From Diphasiastrum complanatum (taxonomy: Eukaryota > Streptophyta > Lycopodiopsida > Lycopodiales > Lycopodiaceae), in assembly GCA_029204225.1 (NCBI GenBank), contig CM055092.1:78876527-78940526 (forward strand): a stretch of 64,000 bases of DNA. Reading direction: 5' to 3'. The notes under the pieces are model-generated. The model ran no database searches and was not told the DNA's origin. It saw only the letters and a program-made list of their open reading frames with translations. Numbering within the stretch: the first letter of the stretch is position 1; every line of letters begins with the position of its first letter. The translations under genes were made by a program, and so were the position numbers. Below are positions 44,454-56,988 of this stretch, in pieces.

Positions 44454-45574
44454 GGTGAGCTACTACTTGCTTCATTACTTTCAAGTTGATATTACCAAAA
44501 GGTATTACTTTGAAGTTTTAAGATACAAATTGTGAGAAGTGTGATGACGATGAGAATTGATTTTCTTTCAACAGCGCTATTTAGAATCTATTGTCTCTCA
44601 ACTTGACATTAGGCTGTATTCTATGTCAAGTCATAGGCTCTCCATACTGTAGATATCATCACTTTTTTCCTGGGATTGATTAGAAAACAAGAAGTAAAAC
44701 TTTTCGCATCCTCCCTAGGATGTTACCAAACCAGTGTCCCTAATGCCACAAAACTACAACAGACCAGAATCAGCATATTTAGCTTCTGGCACAATGAAAG
44801 CCTAACACAGAAATGGATGCTTGCAAACATAATCTTTCAGCAACAACTAAGAGGGCGAAAGGCGACTCTGAGAAGAATAAAGCCTCAACGATAACATGGG
44901 GGTTAAATAATCTGTATGAGCAAGACGGAAGCATGTAGATTGCATGATATATAATAGCATATTTCTTTTTCGAAAGGGAGAAAATTCTAGGAGACTGAAG
45001 AGTGATTATGCACGGTCACAGCTCTCTCAAGCAAATAAAGTAAGCTATGATTTTAGAGAAGGATCACAATCACCTGTTATTGCCCAATTCTAGTTGGAAG
45101 TGATCCCTTGGCATGGTGAACTTGCCTGGCCTAAACGCTAAAGCTGAAGCAACTGTGTCCCTTTCTTACATGAATGCGTCCAGAGCATCTCTGAAACGTA
45201 TAATGCTGCCTCAGACGATCCTTTTGTGCCTTGCCAAACATGGTATGAAGAACGCAGGTGCAAAATAATATGGACAAGGACTGGTAAATTAGTTTTTCTG
45301 TTGAATTGCAAAGTCAAGTGCCAAAAATGAAACTCTTCATGAACATTTCACTGTGGGGTGTTATATCCCTGTTGGGGGAAGATCATACAGAGAGATATGT
45401 CTCTCTAGCCCATGCTTGTTTCAGCCAAATGCATGGAAATTACACAAATCTACTACTGGAGAGTGATGAATACAGCTCTTAAGTAGTAGCAAGTCGTAGC
45501 TCGTCTCAAGAAACACACACACTTGATGCAGCAGGTCAAAGCTGAATTTTCCTGCTTGTATTCCCAGTATCTGT
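44454..45574. other. No recognisable gene
   Basis: No domain, repeat array or RNA gene noticed. The minus strand was examined for missing kinase-gene ectodomain exons without success. Confidence 0.4.
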
Positions 45575-45790
45575 CAGTGCCTGACGCTTGATACCCACAA
45601 TTATCCCGCAGCTACACTCAGAAATACTGAATTAAGTGCAAAAAATGAGTGCCTGATGCTTTAATACCCACAAACACACTGCGAGATTCTGAATTAAGTG
45701 CAAGAAATGAGTGCCTGATGCTTTGATACCCACAATCAACCCACAAGCACACTCAGGGATTCTGAATTTACTGCAGAAAATGATGGGTAC
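45575..45790. repeat. Tandem repeat, about 70-85-bp units, three copies
   Basis: Units start with GTGCCTGA(C/T)GCTT at about 45577, 45650 and 45710, followed by ATACCCACAA, AGCACACTC and TTCTGAATTAAGTGCAA. Copies differ by small indels. Confidence 0.75.
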
Positions 45791-46129
45791 AGCTGCAAAT
45801 CTTGCACATGATCATCTGCATTCATCCTCCATGGCATCAATGCATTCATTCACATTCTTCCCGCTAGTAGAAGAGCAGAAGCAAGACAGAATTGTGAGTA
45901 GCAGAGAGCTGAGAAGATATCCTTTTCCTTCTTTCCTTCATTCCTTGCAAGCAAAGAATAATAGTAGAGATGGAATATCAGCTTTGTTTCCATATGACGA
46001 CGACGGAGACACACAAAAACAGAGGAAATGCTCGCCATCTTTTTTTTGGGAACCCCAATTTTTCCTCCTATTTTCTCACCATGCCCACTTTTTCCCTTTT
46101 CAATCCCATGTCCAATTCTAGTAAAATCC

Positions 46130-47860
46130 TTTTGGTTTTATGCGGTTGATTCCACAAAATTTTGCGGATCAAATTTGAAATGGGTTGATTTCATGATTTG
46201 CCAATTGGATTTGAAATCGATCAATTGGTGAATGTACTTGTACTTTTGCGATATTCGAAATCAATCAATTGGTTCCATTAAATTGGCCGATCAAATTTGA
46301 AATCACTTGATTTCATGATTAGCCGATTAAATTTGAAAACAATTAATTGGTTAATGTACTTGTACTTTTGCAATATTGGCCAACCAAATTTGATATAAGT
46401 TGACTTCATGACTAGTCGATTAGATTTAAGTAAAACAAATGGTTGCTATACTTGTACTTTTACGATATTTGAAATCAATCAATCGGTTCCATAAAAGTGG
46501 TCGATCAAATTTGATATCAGTTTTTCATGATTAGCTAATTCAATTGGTTGATGTACTTGAATTTTTGTGATATTTGAAATCAATCAGCTGGTTCCATAAA
46601 ATTGGCCGACCAAATTTGATATCAGTTGATGTCATGACTAGTCAATTAAATTTAGGTCAAACAAATGGTTGATGTACTTGTACTTTTGCGCTATTTGAAA
46701 TCAATAAATTGGTTCCATAAGTTGATTTCATGACTAGTAGATTAAATTTGAAATCAAACAAATTGTTAATGTACTTGTTCTTTTGCGATATTTCAAATCA
46801 GTTAATTGGTTCCATGAAATTGGCCGATCAAATTTGAAATCAGTTGATTTCATGATTTGTTGTTTAAATTTGAAATCAATCAATTGGTTGATGTAGTTTT
46901 ATTTTTGCAATATTTGAAATCCATCAATCGATTTCATAAAATTGGTCGATGAAATTTGAAATTAGTTGATTTCATGATTAGCCGATTAAATTTGAAATCA
47001 ATCAATTGGTTAATGTATTTTTGCGATATTTGAAACCAATCAATTGGTTCCATAAAATTGGCCGATCAAATTTGAAATTAGTTGATTTCATGATTAGCAG
47101 ATTAAATGTGAAATCAATTAATTGGTTAATGTACTTGTACTTTTGCGATATTTGAAACCAATCAATTGTTTCTATAAAATTGGCCGACCAAATTTGATAT
47201 CAGTTGATTTCATGACTAGTCGATTAAATTTAAGCCAAACAAATGGTTGATGTACTTGTATTTCTGCGATATTTGAAATCAATAAATTGGTCCATCAAAT
47301 TTGAAATCAATTAATTTCATGACCAGCTGATTACTTTTGAAATCAAACAAATGGTTAATCTACTTGTGCTTTTCAGATATTTGAAATCAATTAATTGGCT
47401 CCATAAAATTGGCCGATCAAATTTGAAATCAATTGAGTTTATGATTTGTTGAATAAATTTGAAATCAATCAATTGGTTGATGTGCTTGTATTTTTGCAAT
47501 ATTTGAAATCCATTAATCGATTTCATAAAAATTGTTCGATCGAATTTGAAATCAATCGATTTCATGATTAGCCGATTAAATTTGAAATCAATCAATTGGT
47601 TAATGTCCTTTTGCAATATTTGAAACCAATCAATTGGTTCCATAAAATTGGTCGGCCAAATTTGAAATCAATTGATTCCATGACTAGTCGATTAAATTTG
47701 AAATTGATCAATCAATTAATGTACTTCTACGTTTGCAATATTTGAAACCAATTGATTGGTTCCATAAAATTGGCCAATCAAATTTGAAAGGACTTGATTT
47801 CATGATTAGCTAAAATTAATTTTGAAATCAATCAATTGGTTTATGTACTTGTACATTTTT
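46130..47860. repeat. Minisatellite, about 115-bp units, about 15 copies
   Basis: The marker phrase GTACTTGTACTTTTGCGATATTTGA, in variants, recurs about fifteen times between 46232 and 47850, at spacings from about 86 to 130 bp. Each unit also holds GGTTCCATAAAATTGGCCGA, TCAAATTTGAAATCA and TTGATTTCATGATTAG, which contain nested inverted repeats. Units are diverged and vary in length, so the array is old. Open frames rich in INQLIDFKF come from the repeat and are not a gene. Confidence 0.92.
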
Positions 47861-48305
47861 GGGTACAACAATTTGCTAAGGAAATCCAACTCCCTTTAGA
47901 TTTGAAGAAGTTGATTCATTGCTACTTGCAAAATTGGCCGACAAATTAAAAAATGCCCATCAAATTTGAAATCAATCATTTGCTTATGGTCCACTTTGTC
48001 GATTTTTTGTGAGGTGGAGCAGTAGATTTGAAATCAATCAATTCCTTAATGGACTTTGCCCATTCTTTGTGAGCACCTACAATTTTATATCTATATATTA
48101 GCAAAGTACACCTTTGGTGGGGCTTAATGGCATGATATATTTTAGGGTTGACTAATTGGATTTTTGACCTTTGGCATGCTTGCCATTTGGATTCTTTTCA
48201 ATGGTTTATCATGGAAATGTGGCAAAATATTAGAAAGTGTAAGACAAAGTCTAACAATTGCAAGATTTAAATCAAGGTACTAGGGTGAACCTTTGCACTA
48301 GCATT
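47861..48305. other. No recognisable gene; decayed edge of the minisatellite
   Basis: The first 200 bases still hold GAAATCAATCA phrases from the neighbouring array. The rest shows no feature. Confidence 0.5.
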
Positions 48306-48515
48306 ATTATTACAATATTTCAATGAAAATAAGCCAAGCCATTTTCTAGTCCATGGGCTTTGAATGCTCACTTTCCACTTCCACGTGCAAATTGAAATTT
48401 AAGGCTCCATATTATTACAATATTTAAATGAAAATAAGCCAAGCCATTTTTTAGGCCATGGGCTTTGAATGCTCACTTTCCACTTCCACGTGCAAATTGA
48501 AATTTAAGGCTCCAT
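48306..48515. repeat. 105-bp direct tandem duplication
   Basis: 48306-48410 and 48411-48515 are near-identical (ATTATTACAATATTT ... AAGGCTCCAT), differing at three or four bases. A simple recent duplication of non-coding DNA. Confidence 0.95.
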
Positions 48516-48991
48516 CTACATGATTGGAGATCACAATCTCATCCAAGGATGGGCATTGTGCACCATTTTAATATATTTGAAGGTCAAAAAAAAAATTCTA
48601 AGGCTATCATCGATGGGCAAATATTCTTAAGTTCATCAAAAATGTCATTTCGATGGGGAACTTAGGAGGTAACAATAAGAATAGAAGAATTTTTATGGTA
48701 GTTTGCCTTCATGATCAAATGCTAAAAAGTTAAGTCAAGTCGTTGAAACTTCAATGGGAACAATTAAATATCTGTTGATGGTTATCACATTTTAATAACT
48801 ATATTTTGGAGATTGGATAATCGTGTTGCAAGGATGCAAAACAAAATAAAAACAAAAACAAATTTGCAAGGTAAATTTAGTTGCAAATCTTTTATGAAGG
48901 GCAACAATTTTATTGAACATGTACTCAAATTGTTGGAAGGGAAACCCTTATACATTTTTAACATTGCTATGATCCAACTGTGTTCCAATGT

Positions 48992-49000
48992 GGGGGGGGG

Positions 49001-49079
<79 letters not shown>
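48992..49079. repeat. G-run followed by long (GA)n microsatellite
   Basis: Ten G residues, then about 38 GA units. It lies just outside the left end of the recognisable gypsy G sequence. It creates spurious serine/leucine-rich open frames on the minus strand. Confidence 0.95.
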
Positions 49080-49080
<1 letters not shown>

Positions 49081-49189
49081 CCTCTTCAAATTGTAAAGCA
49101 CTTTTGAATAATACAAGCAATGGTGGTGCATTCCTTAATACTTTTTTTGTGCTCTTTTTTTTTGTGGTTGATTGGAATCTAACCCCTCT

Positions 49190-50116
49190 CCTAACTTGGA
49201 GGACTCAACAAACTCATATGGATAAATTCATTGTTGATTTCCAAACCGCCATGAAAAACATTTCTATTGACCTAGTCATACTCGATATCCCTAGTAATGC
49301 CTATTCCTATGAGTTACTACTTGGTCGCCAATGGCTCATCGATGCAAGAGTCGTTCACGACTGGAGCAAAGGCCGAGTCACCTTTGGGAATAGAGACAAC
49401 TCTGTTACCATCGATTCATCTAGCAAAATCAAAACGGTTTCACGACTAGGGATCCTCTACTACAGTGTTTAAGCCATACAATCCACCCATGAAAAAGGTC
49501 ATTATGTTGAATCTACTGATATCATAAACTGGAGTCACAGTTTAGCTACCATTGATTATGTAAATGTCGACTATTGTGCTCAATATCAGGATAATTGTAC
49601 CTATACTCCTCTAACCGATAACGAACAATTACCTGATCTAGATACACCTATCATTAATATCTATTTTATTGATATTCTTTCACACAATGATGAGTTGTTA
49701 AATGTTGCATGGCTACCTACTAATGAATCAAAAAATTTATTCGTAGATGATGAAAATGTCTTACAAATTCAGAATTGCCCAGAAAAATTGGACATTTCTG
49801 ATATTCAGATCCTTAACTACATGGAAGCACTTCCACTCAAGGCTTTTTCGCAGCAGTCATCCACAGTGGAACCAGTTGCCAAGGTTACGGTCAAAAAATC
49901 TGATACCAAAATCTACCGTGACAAATGACCAAACTATCCATGGGACCTATGTGAGGAGGAAACAATCTTTCAAATCGACGACGAGATCCTCCATGATGTG
50001 CCACCACTCTCTCATCCACACACCTCATGTCCTCCGAATCCACAACCTCATGGCCATACCATGAAAGATAAGATAAAGAAACCCCTTCAAATTTAGCCGC
50101 CTGGAGACCTTACCAC
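49190..50116 (+). pseudogene. Gypsy G: end of protease and spacer region
   Basis: Reads FQTAMKNISIDLVILDIPSN, then ELLLGRQWLIDARVVHDWSK and VTFG (49230-49390), the end of a retropepsin domain as found in Tat/Athila-type gypsy elements, followed by an acidic spacer (49480-50090). Stops occur at 49470, 49926 and 50094. It is interrupted at 50116 by element R. The same frame resumes at 61631, so 49190-63573 is one gypsy copy split by an 11.5-kb insertion. Confidence 0.8.
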
Positions 50117-50742
50117 TGTGAAGGATTTCAGATCATTCAAAATCCAATCCATGTCCCTGATCTTTGGTTACAATAAGGAGCAAACCAACAATCTTGCCAA
50201 TGTAGAAAAATCAGCATCTACATACAAAATGAGATGCAAACTCTAAGAGATATTGATCAAACATGAACCAAAACATAAAATATTTTTGTTGTCCATACAA
50301 TTACAGTACCCTACTATATTTCACACGTGTGAAACCGAAAATAGCAATAAATGAGCATTCTACACACAAGATTGCAAGATAACATCATGAGAGTGCACCA
50401 ATGAGTAGTCGAAATGAGAGAGAGAAGAGAGAAGATGTGTCTCTCCACAAGTTATATCCTTTTATAGAGTTTTCAAACCCTATTTGGCCACTTGGCTTTC
50501 CCTCCAAAATGTAAATCCTACTATTTTTGGGTCTAGATTCAATGTACCCAAAGTTCAAATTTGAATCTCTCTCAAACTCGACTAACAGCTTTCCCACACT
50601 TTCAAAAAGTGTTTATTGAATGTATTTTAAACTAATATAACTTCAAAAAGTTTATCTCTAAGTCTAAAATGAGTTTTGGCCTCTTATTGACAATTTACCA
50701 AAATGTGACTAAACTAGACTAAACTAGTTGAAATCTCTCACA
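50117..50742 (-). repeat. 3' LTR of element R
   Basis: 626 bp. On the minus strand it starts TGTGAGAGATTTCAAC after the purine tract and ends ATCCTTCACA. A TATAAAA box at 50459-50467 (minus) is the likely promoter core. Its outer part recurs inverted at 13766-13889. Confidence 0.85.
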
Positions 50743-51772
50743 CTCCCTCTTCAACTAGTTTTGGCATAGTTCTGACAATAGAACTTTGATCCAACTTTAG
50801 AATGATCTCCATCCTAATTATAGATCTCCTTTCTAAGGCTCTAAAGTATCTTTCATAATTGATATAGATAATAGTGTCCAAAATGGATGCTTCACTATTT
50901 CTTACATCAATTTTATACATCAAGATATAACTAGAACATGAAGAACCAAATAGAATGTAAATGACATGATTCCTCCATGTTTCAAACTTTGAACTCTCTG
51001 AAAAATTACAGCAACCAAACAATAAATGTGAGTGTTGACCATTTGTTTGCTTGTCTCCTCCAACTTTGTCCTTTCTTGATATGTCTCCACCATAAAACTC
51101 CATGAATGAGCCTCCATCTCCATCTTGCCACAAGATATCATCAACACTTGATGACTTGGCCATGAATGAGTGACATAATGTACCTCCAATAGCTTTATTT
51201 CCATCAGCAAAACCAGCCAAGAATGCTAGTACAATTCCAACAATAAGATATTGCAAGACAATGGAGCTAGTTTGTCCATATCTTGACAATTTGCACACAT
51301 CCACATGAAATAGCTCAAACATGAGATATAACAAGTAAAGTAAACTTGAATAACACTTCCTTGCTGCTCCTTTGACCTAACTTGACTCTTCAACAAGCTG
51401 CAAAAACAGATCCATAACATCTTTGCCAATTACCTCTCCTTTGATGCTCTTGACTAGCTCCAAATTGCCACCTTTCCTTTTGTGTTGTTGAAGCCCTTTG
51501 AGACCAACCTCTTGATCTTTCTCTTGACCATCAAAGTCATTGAACAAAATTTGTTTTTCAGATCCATTACTTGCTTTTCCAGTATGAAAACCATGAGAAC
51601 CAATATCCACTTGCATAGCATCATCTATACAAGAAAATTCTCCATAACATGTGAGTAAAGCAAAGCAAGTCGCTTCCACTTGCTTACCTTTCTCTTGATC
51701 ATCAAAGATATCAAAGATATGAATATCTTCAGACCTGAACCTCTGGAAATACTCCCTCTCAAAGATATGATT
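50743..51772 (-). pseudogene. Interior of element R, unidentified frames
   Basis: Minus-strand open frames of 100 codons (51377-51679) and 198 codons (50738-51334) show no protease, RT or integrase motif. A frame shared with the relative at 13390-13692 (KHPxWTL, SISIM, DTLEP then stop) suggests a decayed coding sequence. The 198-codon frame is in another register and runs into the LTR, so it is probably spurious. It could be a LARD-type element or one with captured host sequence. Confidence 0.5.
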
Positions 51773-52017
51773 TGTTGGAAATCAATGATAAACTTCATTG
51801 TTACTGTTTACGATGCACATTAATGTTGACAGTTGTGACCAGCTGTCAATAGCCGTAATCGTAGGTTTTTTTCTCTCTATCAGGGTTTAGGGTTTATTTG
51901 TACATTTTACATTCTGTATGAGTTAGTGTAATAGAGTGACAGTACGTGTTCTTCTTCTGCCTTCTTGTGGTGATTGCTTATGGTGAATGCTTGATGTTGC
52001 ATATCTAATTCTTGACA
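51773..52017 (+). repeat. 5' LTR of copia C
   Basis: 245 bp, starts TGTTGGAAATC and ends CTTGACA, directly followed by the primer-binding site TGGTATCAGAGC (52018-52029, tRNA-Met type). Confidence 0.93.
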
Positions 52018-52536
52018 TGGTATCAGAGCAGCGATAGTCCTGCGTGCCTGATCAGTGGATACAGCTTGTCACAAGCTCTGCAACGAAGTGAGAAAGTCCC
52101 TCACGGGAGGTGAAAGCTTGGAGAGACAAAAACGGCTGGAAGAAATTCTTCTTTGGTGTATTTTGTAGGGTTGGAGCTCAGAATCATCAGTGGGGAACGA
52201 AAGCATAGTCCCGGAGGCATCAGAAAGGCCCGGACAGCATCAGACAGATTGAAAATCTGTTGAGTGGGAGAGATTTTTACAATACTTCCTAGTTATTGTG
52301 GAAGTGCTATTTGTGTGAGAGGTTTGCCAAGAAATCTCTCATTTGTCTGTTTGGAGTACCGCAAATCACACTAGACAGTGTCTAGTACTACCATTCAGAG
52401 TTAGAAGGCTTCATACTTTTCACATTACTGATCTCTGTCTTTTGAACGATCACACATTTCGAAATCTTTGCAAAGAGGAGAATCTAGAATATTCCCTCTG
52501 AAAGTTCTTATATTCTCTCTATTTTTAATCTTTTTT

Positions 52537-52788
52537 GTACCAATATTGGATCGACGCACCAGAGGTAGGAAAAATCTTGAGCAGTCGTACATCCACGCGT
52601 CATACAAATATAGCATATTAGTACCAATATCGGATCGATGCGCCAGAGGTAAAGAAAACCAAGAGCAGTCGTACATCCGCGCGTCATACCGATATCACAT
52701 ATCAGTACCAATATTGGAACGACGCGCCGGAGGTAAAGAGAATCCCGAGCAGTCGTGCACCCGCGCGTCGTACCGATATCAGGTGTAC
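52537..52788 (+). repeat. Three 84-bp tandem repeats in the copia C leader
   Basis: Units start GTACCAATATTGG (or ATCGG) at 52537, 52621 and 52705, exactly 84 bp apart. Each includes GAGCAGTCGTACATCC and GCGCGTC. Because 84 is a multiple of three, a 117-codon plus-strand frame (52468-52821) stays open with a 28-residue repeat. The array ends 63 bases before the gag start. Confidence 0.95.
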
Positions 52789-52851
52789 AACAAAAAATAT
52801 ACAGTTCTGTGGTGTGAATAAATTTTGTGATCTAGACTCATCTATCTAGTA

Positions 52852-55800
52852 ATGGCAACTCTAAGCGAGAGTGATCTTAATGAGTCAAGCAAATTGGAAG
52901 GTGCCGACAACTATGCAGTTTGGAAATTCAAAGTGAAGAACATTTTGATGGAAAAGGAGCTATGGGAGATCGTGACAGGTGAAGATCAGCGGGCATTTGA
53001 TAGGAGAAGATGGAAAGCCCAAAATGTCATCAACTTATCAGTTAGAGATGCAATTACTCCTTATATTTAAGATTCAGAAGGACCAAAAGAAGCGTGGGAT
53101 ACATTGAAGGCATTGTTTGAAACGACAAATACATCTCGAATACTATTTTTAAAGACAAAGTTGCATACATTGCGGATGGATGATGGTGCAACTATTGCCG
53201 ATCACATACTGAAGATCAAAGAGATTCGTGATCAATTAGCAACAGTTGGAGAGCGAGTAAAAGATCGTGAGATCGTTCAATTGACATTGAATAGTCTGAG
53301 TGAGTCACATCAGATGTTTGTGACGAGTATAGCCACAAGAGAAAATCTTCCAACCTATGAAGAACTAGGTGGATTGCTTTTGCAAGAAGAGCAACGTCAA
53401 GAGAACTTGAATCATCGTAACAGGAGCTATGATCAAGCTCTTGCAGTTAGAGGACGAGGTGGAAGATTTGGCCGTGGAAAGTATCAATCGAGAGGAGGAA
53501 ACTCAAGCTGAGGATCATTTCAACAATTTCATGAGCAAGTCAATGATAGTTCAAATCGAGGTAATTGGAATCAAGATCGAGGTCAAGGACGCGGCTATTC
53601 AAGACAAAATAAACCTGGAAATTGTAGGTACTGCAACAAACCTGGTCACTGGGAGCGTGAATGCTTCAAGAAACAGAAGGAGATGGAACAAAGAAAAGAC
53701 AAATGGCAAGCGGGAAATTATGTTGATCAACATCAATTTGATGACTATTATTATGAAGACAATTATACTGATCAACATCAATACGATGATGATCAATATG
53801 AAGATGACACAGGTCAGAGTTCAAAATTGTTCATTACAACATTAATGACAAGTGATGAAGCCAAGAATACCTAGTACATTGATAGTGGTGCATCCAAGCA
53901 CATAACTTCAAGGAAAGAGTGGTTTTCAGAATTCAAGAAAACTGACAATGGTGATGAAGTTGGACAAGCTGATGGCAAATTGCTATCTGTTAAAGGAGTT
54001 GGAGTGGTACCAGTGAAGTTAACCAACGAGAAGATAAAGCATATAAGCAACGTGCAATATGTACCTGGCTTAGCTAACAATCTACTATATGTTGGGACGA
54101 TGGCTGATCAACAACTCAAGGTTGAGTTTGACAGTGACAAATGTCTTGTCAAAGACATCAAGAATCAGTACAAAGTGATTGCTATAAGAGCTAGAGTCAA
54201 CGGGAATCGATCTACAAATTGAATGCGAGATCTTTTACTCAAGCTATGGTAAGCACTGTTAATAGTCGAAGTGATCTTTGGCATCAAAGGTTTGGTCATA
54301 TCAGTGCTCAACTCTTGCAAATCCTTAAAAGAGGTAATCTAGTTGTTGGATTGCCTGATATCTCTTTTGAAAGAAAAATTTGTGAGGGTTGCATTTTGGG
54401 AAAACAGCATAGAGAGAGATTTCCCAAAGATGGAGCAAGAAGAGCCAATGACATTCTTGATCTTGTTCATAGTGATCTGTGTGGACCAATACAAACTAGG
54501 TCTATTAGTGGTTGTTACTATTTCATCACATTCATTGATGACTATAGTAGACATATCTGGATTTATTTCATAAGCAAGAAATCTGATGCTTTTGCCAAGT
54601 TTAGAGAGTTCAAGGCTCTAGTTGAAAAACAAACAGGTTGTTATATTAAGACCCTCAGATCAAATGGTGGCGATGAATATTTTTCAACAGAGTTTATAAA
54701 TTTCTGCAAGGATCAGGGGATCAAGAGACAAACCACTACACCCAATTCACCACAACAGAACGGAGTTGCAGAACGGAAAAACATATCCATTGTGGAGATG
54801 GCTAGGGCAATGCTTAAGAGCAAGGGTTTGCCAAATACTTTTTGGACAGAAGCATGCAACACAGCTACTCATATCTTGAATCGGTGTCCTACGAAGTCCG
54901 TGGAGGGTAAGACACCTTACGAAGCTTTTACTAGAAAGAAACCTAATGTTTCTCATTTACGAATATTTGTTGTGATGCTTATGCTCATGTACTTGATGAA
55001 AAATGAAAGAAGCTGGATGCAAAAGCTGTTAAGTGTATTTCCTTGGATATGATGAAAGAGCCAAGGCATATAGGATGTATGACACAGATGCACAAAAGAT
55101 CTTGATTTTCAGAGATGCTACTTTTGATGAGATGGGTCAAAATGACCAAATAAAATTGACAATTGATCTCTTTGATGATAAAGCTAAAATGCAAGTGAAG
55201 AAAAAAGTTAGTGTCGATATGGAATAAGAGAGATACTCCCAAATCAAGTGAGTAGGGAGAGCTTAGAAGATCAAGTAGAAATCGAAAACCTCCTGCAAGA
55301 TTAGAGATGAATCGAGCCCTAATGGGTTCTGTGCTTAAGGCTCAAGAACCAAAAACTTTTGATAATTCAAAAGAGCACAAGGAGTGGCGTGAAGCTATGG
55401 AAACAGAAATGGAAGCTATATCGAAAAATAGGACGTGGCACTTGGTTGAGCTACCTGATGGTAAGACGCCTAACACTTGCAAATGGATATACAAGATCAA
55501 ATATGGAGCTGATGGGCAACTCAACAAGTATAAAGCACGGTTGGTTGCGAGAGGACTTGAGCAGCAGGAAGGTATTGATTTTGAAGAAACCTTTGCACCC
55601 GTAGCTAAGATGGTAACTATACGTTCTATCATTGCTATTTTTGCTTTCTATGGTTGGAAGATCCAGCAAATGGACGTTAAATCTGCTTTTCTTAATGGAG
55701 TGTTGGATGAAGAGGTGTACTTAGTACAACCTCAAGGATTTGTTGAGCCAGGGAGAGAGCATCTCGTTTGTAAGCTCAACAAAGCCATTTATGGATTGAA

Positions 55801-56890
55801 GCAAGCACCACGGGCATGATACTCTTGCATTGATGAACACTTCAAGCGAAGGGGAATGATAAAGAGTGATGCTGATCCTAATCTTTACATTCTAAGACAA
55901 GATTCAGATATAGTGTTCATTGTGTTGTACGTGGATGATTTGATTATTACAGGAAGTAATGAGAGCTTAATTGATGAAATAAAATCATATCTTTCCAAAG
56001 CTTTTGACATGAGTGATCTAGGATTGATGCACTATTGTCTTGGCATTGAAATATGGCAAAATGAAGACATGATCTTTCTTACACAAAGCAAATATGCATG
56101 AGATTTGCTTTATAAGTTCAATATGCAAGATTGTAAGCCTTTGAGTACACCTATGGATGTCAACATGAAGCTTACTGCATATGATGAATCTGAGAAAGTG
56201 GATGCTTATTTGTATAGACAGCTGGTGGGTAGTTTGATTTATTTGACACACACACGACCTGAGATTTCTTATGTTGTTGGTGTTGTTAGTCAATTTATGC
56301 AAGATCCTAGCCAAGCACACTGGAAGTCTGCTAAACGTATTCTCAAATACATTCGAGGGACATTAAATTTTGGTTTGAAGTATGATCAGCCTGAAATGCC
56401 AATGTTGGTAGGTTATACAGATGCCGATTGGGCAGGTAATATTGATGACAAAAGATCTACAAGTGGTCATACATTCAGTTATGGTACAGCTGCAATTTCA
56501 TGGAACAACAAAAAACAACCTACAATAGTCTTATCATCGACGGAAGCTGAATATCGAGCACTTAGCAATGCTACACAAGAAGTGGTATGGTGACGAAGAT
56601 TGCTTGTGGATTTAGGTCAACCACAGGTGGATGCGACTACTATATCTTGCGATAATCAAAGTTGCATTCACCTTGCCAAAAATCCAGTTTTACATGCTCG
56701 AACCAAGCACATCGAAATACACTACCATTTTGTTCGAGAGAAAATTCTTGATGGAGCCATTGATCTTGTTTTTTGTAAATCTGAAGATCAAAAGACGGAT
56801 ATTTTTACTAAGTCATTAGGTAGATGTAAATTTGAGAGGTTTCGTACTCTATTAGGGATAGAAAAATGTAATTTTATCATTGAGGGAGAG
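52852..56890 (+). pseudogene. Copia C gag-pol, inactivated
   Basis: Gag starts at 52852 (MATLSESDL, SKLEGADNYAVWKFKVKNIL). CX2CX4HX4C knuckle near 53620-53665 (CRYCNKPGHWERECF); protease DSGASKHIT near 53880; integrase HX4H-CX2C near 54280-54390; RT LYVDD at about 55925; RNase H SSTEAEYRALS near 56535. The integrase second-aspartate block reads RSNGGDEYF instead of the usual SDNGGE form. In-frame stops at 53068, 53509, 53872, 55817 and 56099 mostly look like CAA, CGA or TGG codons changed by C-to-T or G-to-A transitions. Frame changes occur near 53500, 54200 and 55000. It ends at a purine tract GAGGGAGAG before the 3' LTR. Confidence 0.92.
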
Positions 56891-56975
56891 TGTCAGAAAT
56901 CAATGATAAACTTCATTGTTACTGTTTACGATGCACATTAATGTTGATAGTTGTGACTAGTTGTCAATAGCCGTA
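56891..56975 (+). repeat. Truncated 3' LTR of copia C
   Basis: Starts TGTCAGAAATC and aligns without gaps to the first 85 bp of the 5' LTR. It then breaks off into a 13-bp filler (56976-56988) before copia B sequence. Confidence 0.9.
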
Positions 56976-56988
56976 GGCTAGTCTATTA

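Larger units (their letters stand above)
51773..56975 (+). mobile_element. Copia C, old, 3' end deleted
   Basis: 5' LTR 51773-52017, primer-binding site 52018-52029, leader with 84-bp tandem repeats, degraded gag-pol 52852-56890, and only the first 85 bp of the 3' LTR (56891-56975). The two LTRs differ at five of 85 comparable bases, so it is much older than copia A. It is inserted in element R's interior. Its right flank is lost in the deletion that joins it to copia B. Confidence 0.92.

Noticed and set aside
45711-46121. 136-codon plus-strand open frame and its minus-strand counterpart as a kinase-gene signal-peptide exon
   Set aside because: The frame starts in a tandem repeat. The minus-strand frame MASISSVFV lacks a following malectin-like segment or a convincing donor.
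47317-47643. 108-codon minus-strand open frame with INQLIDFKF repeats
   Set aside because: A translation of the minisatellite. Unit length is not constant and other units have stops.
48785-49120. 111-codon minus-strand open frame rich in serine and leucine
   Set aside because: Produced by the (GA)n tract. No start context or domain.
50738-51334. 198-codon open frame in element R as a host gene
   Set aside because: It overlaps the purine tract and LTR edge, shows no domain, and differs in register from the frame shared with the R relative at 13.4 kb.
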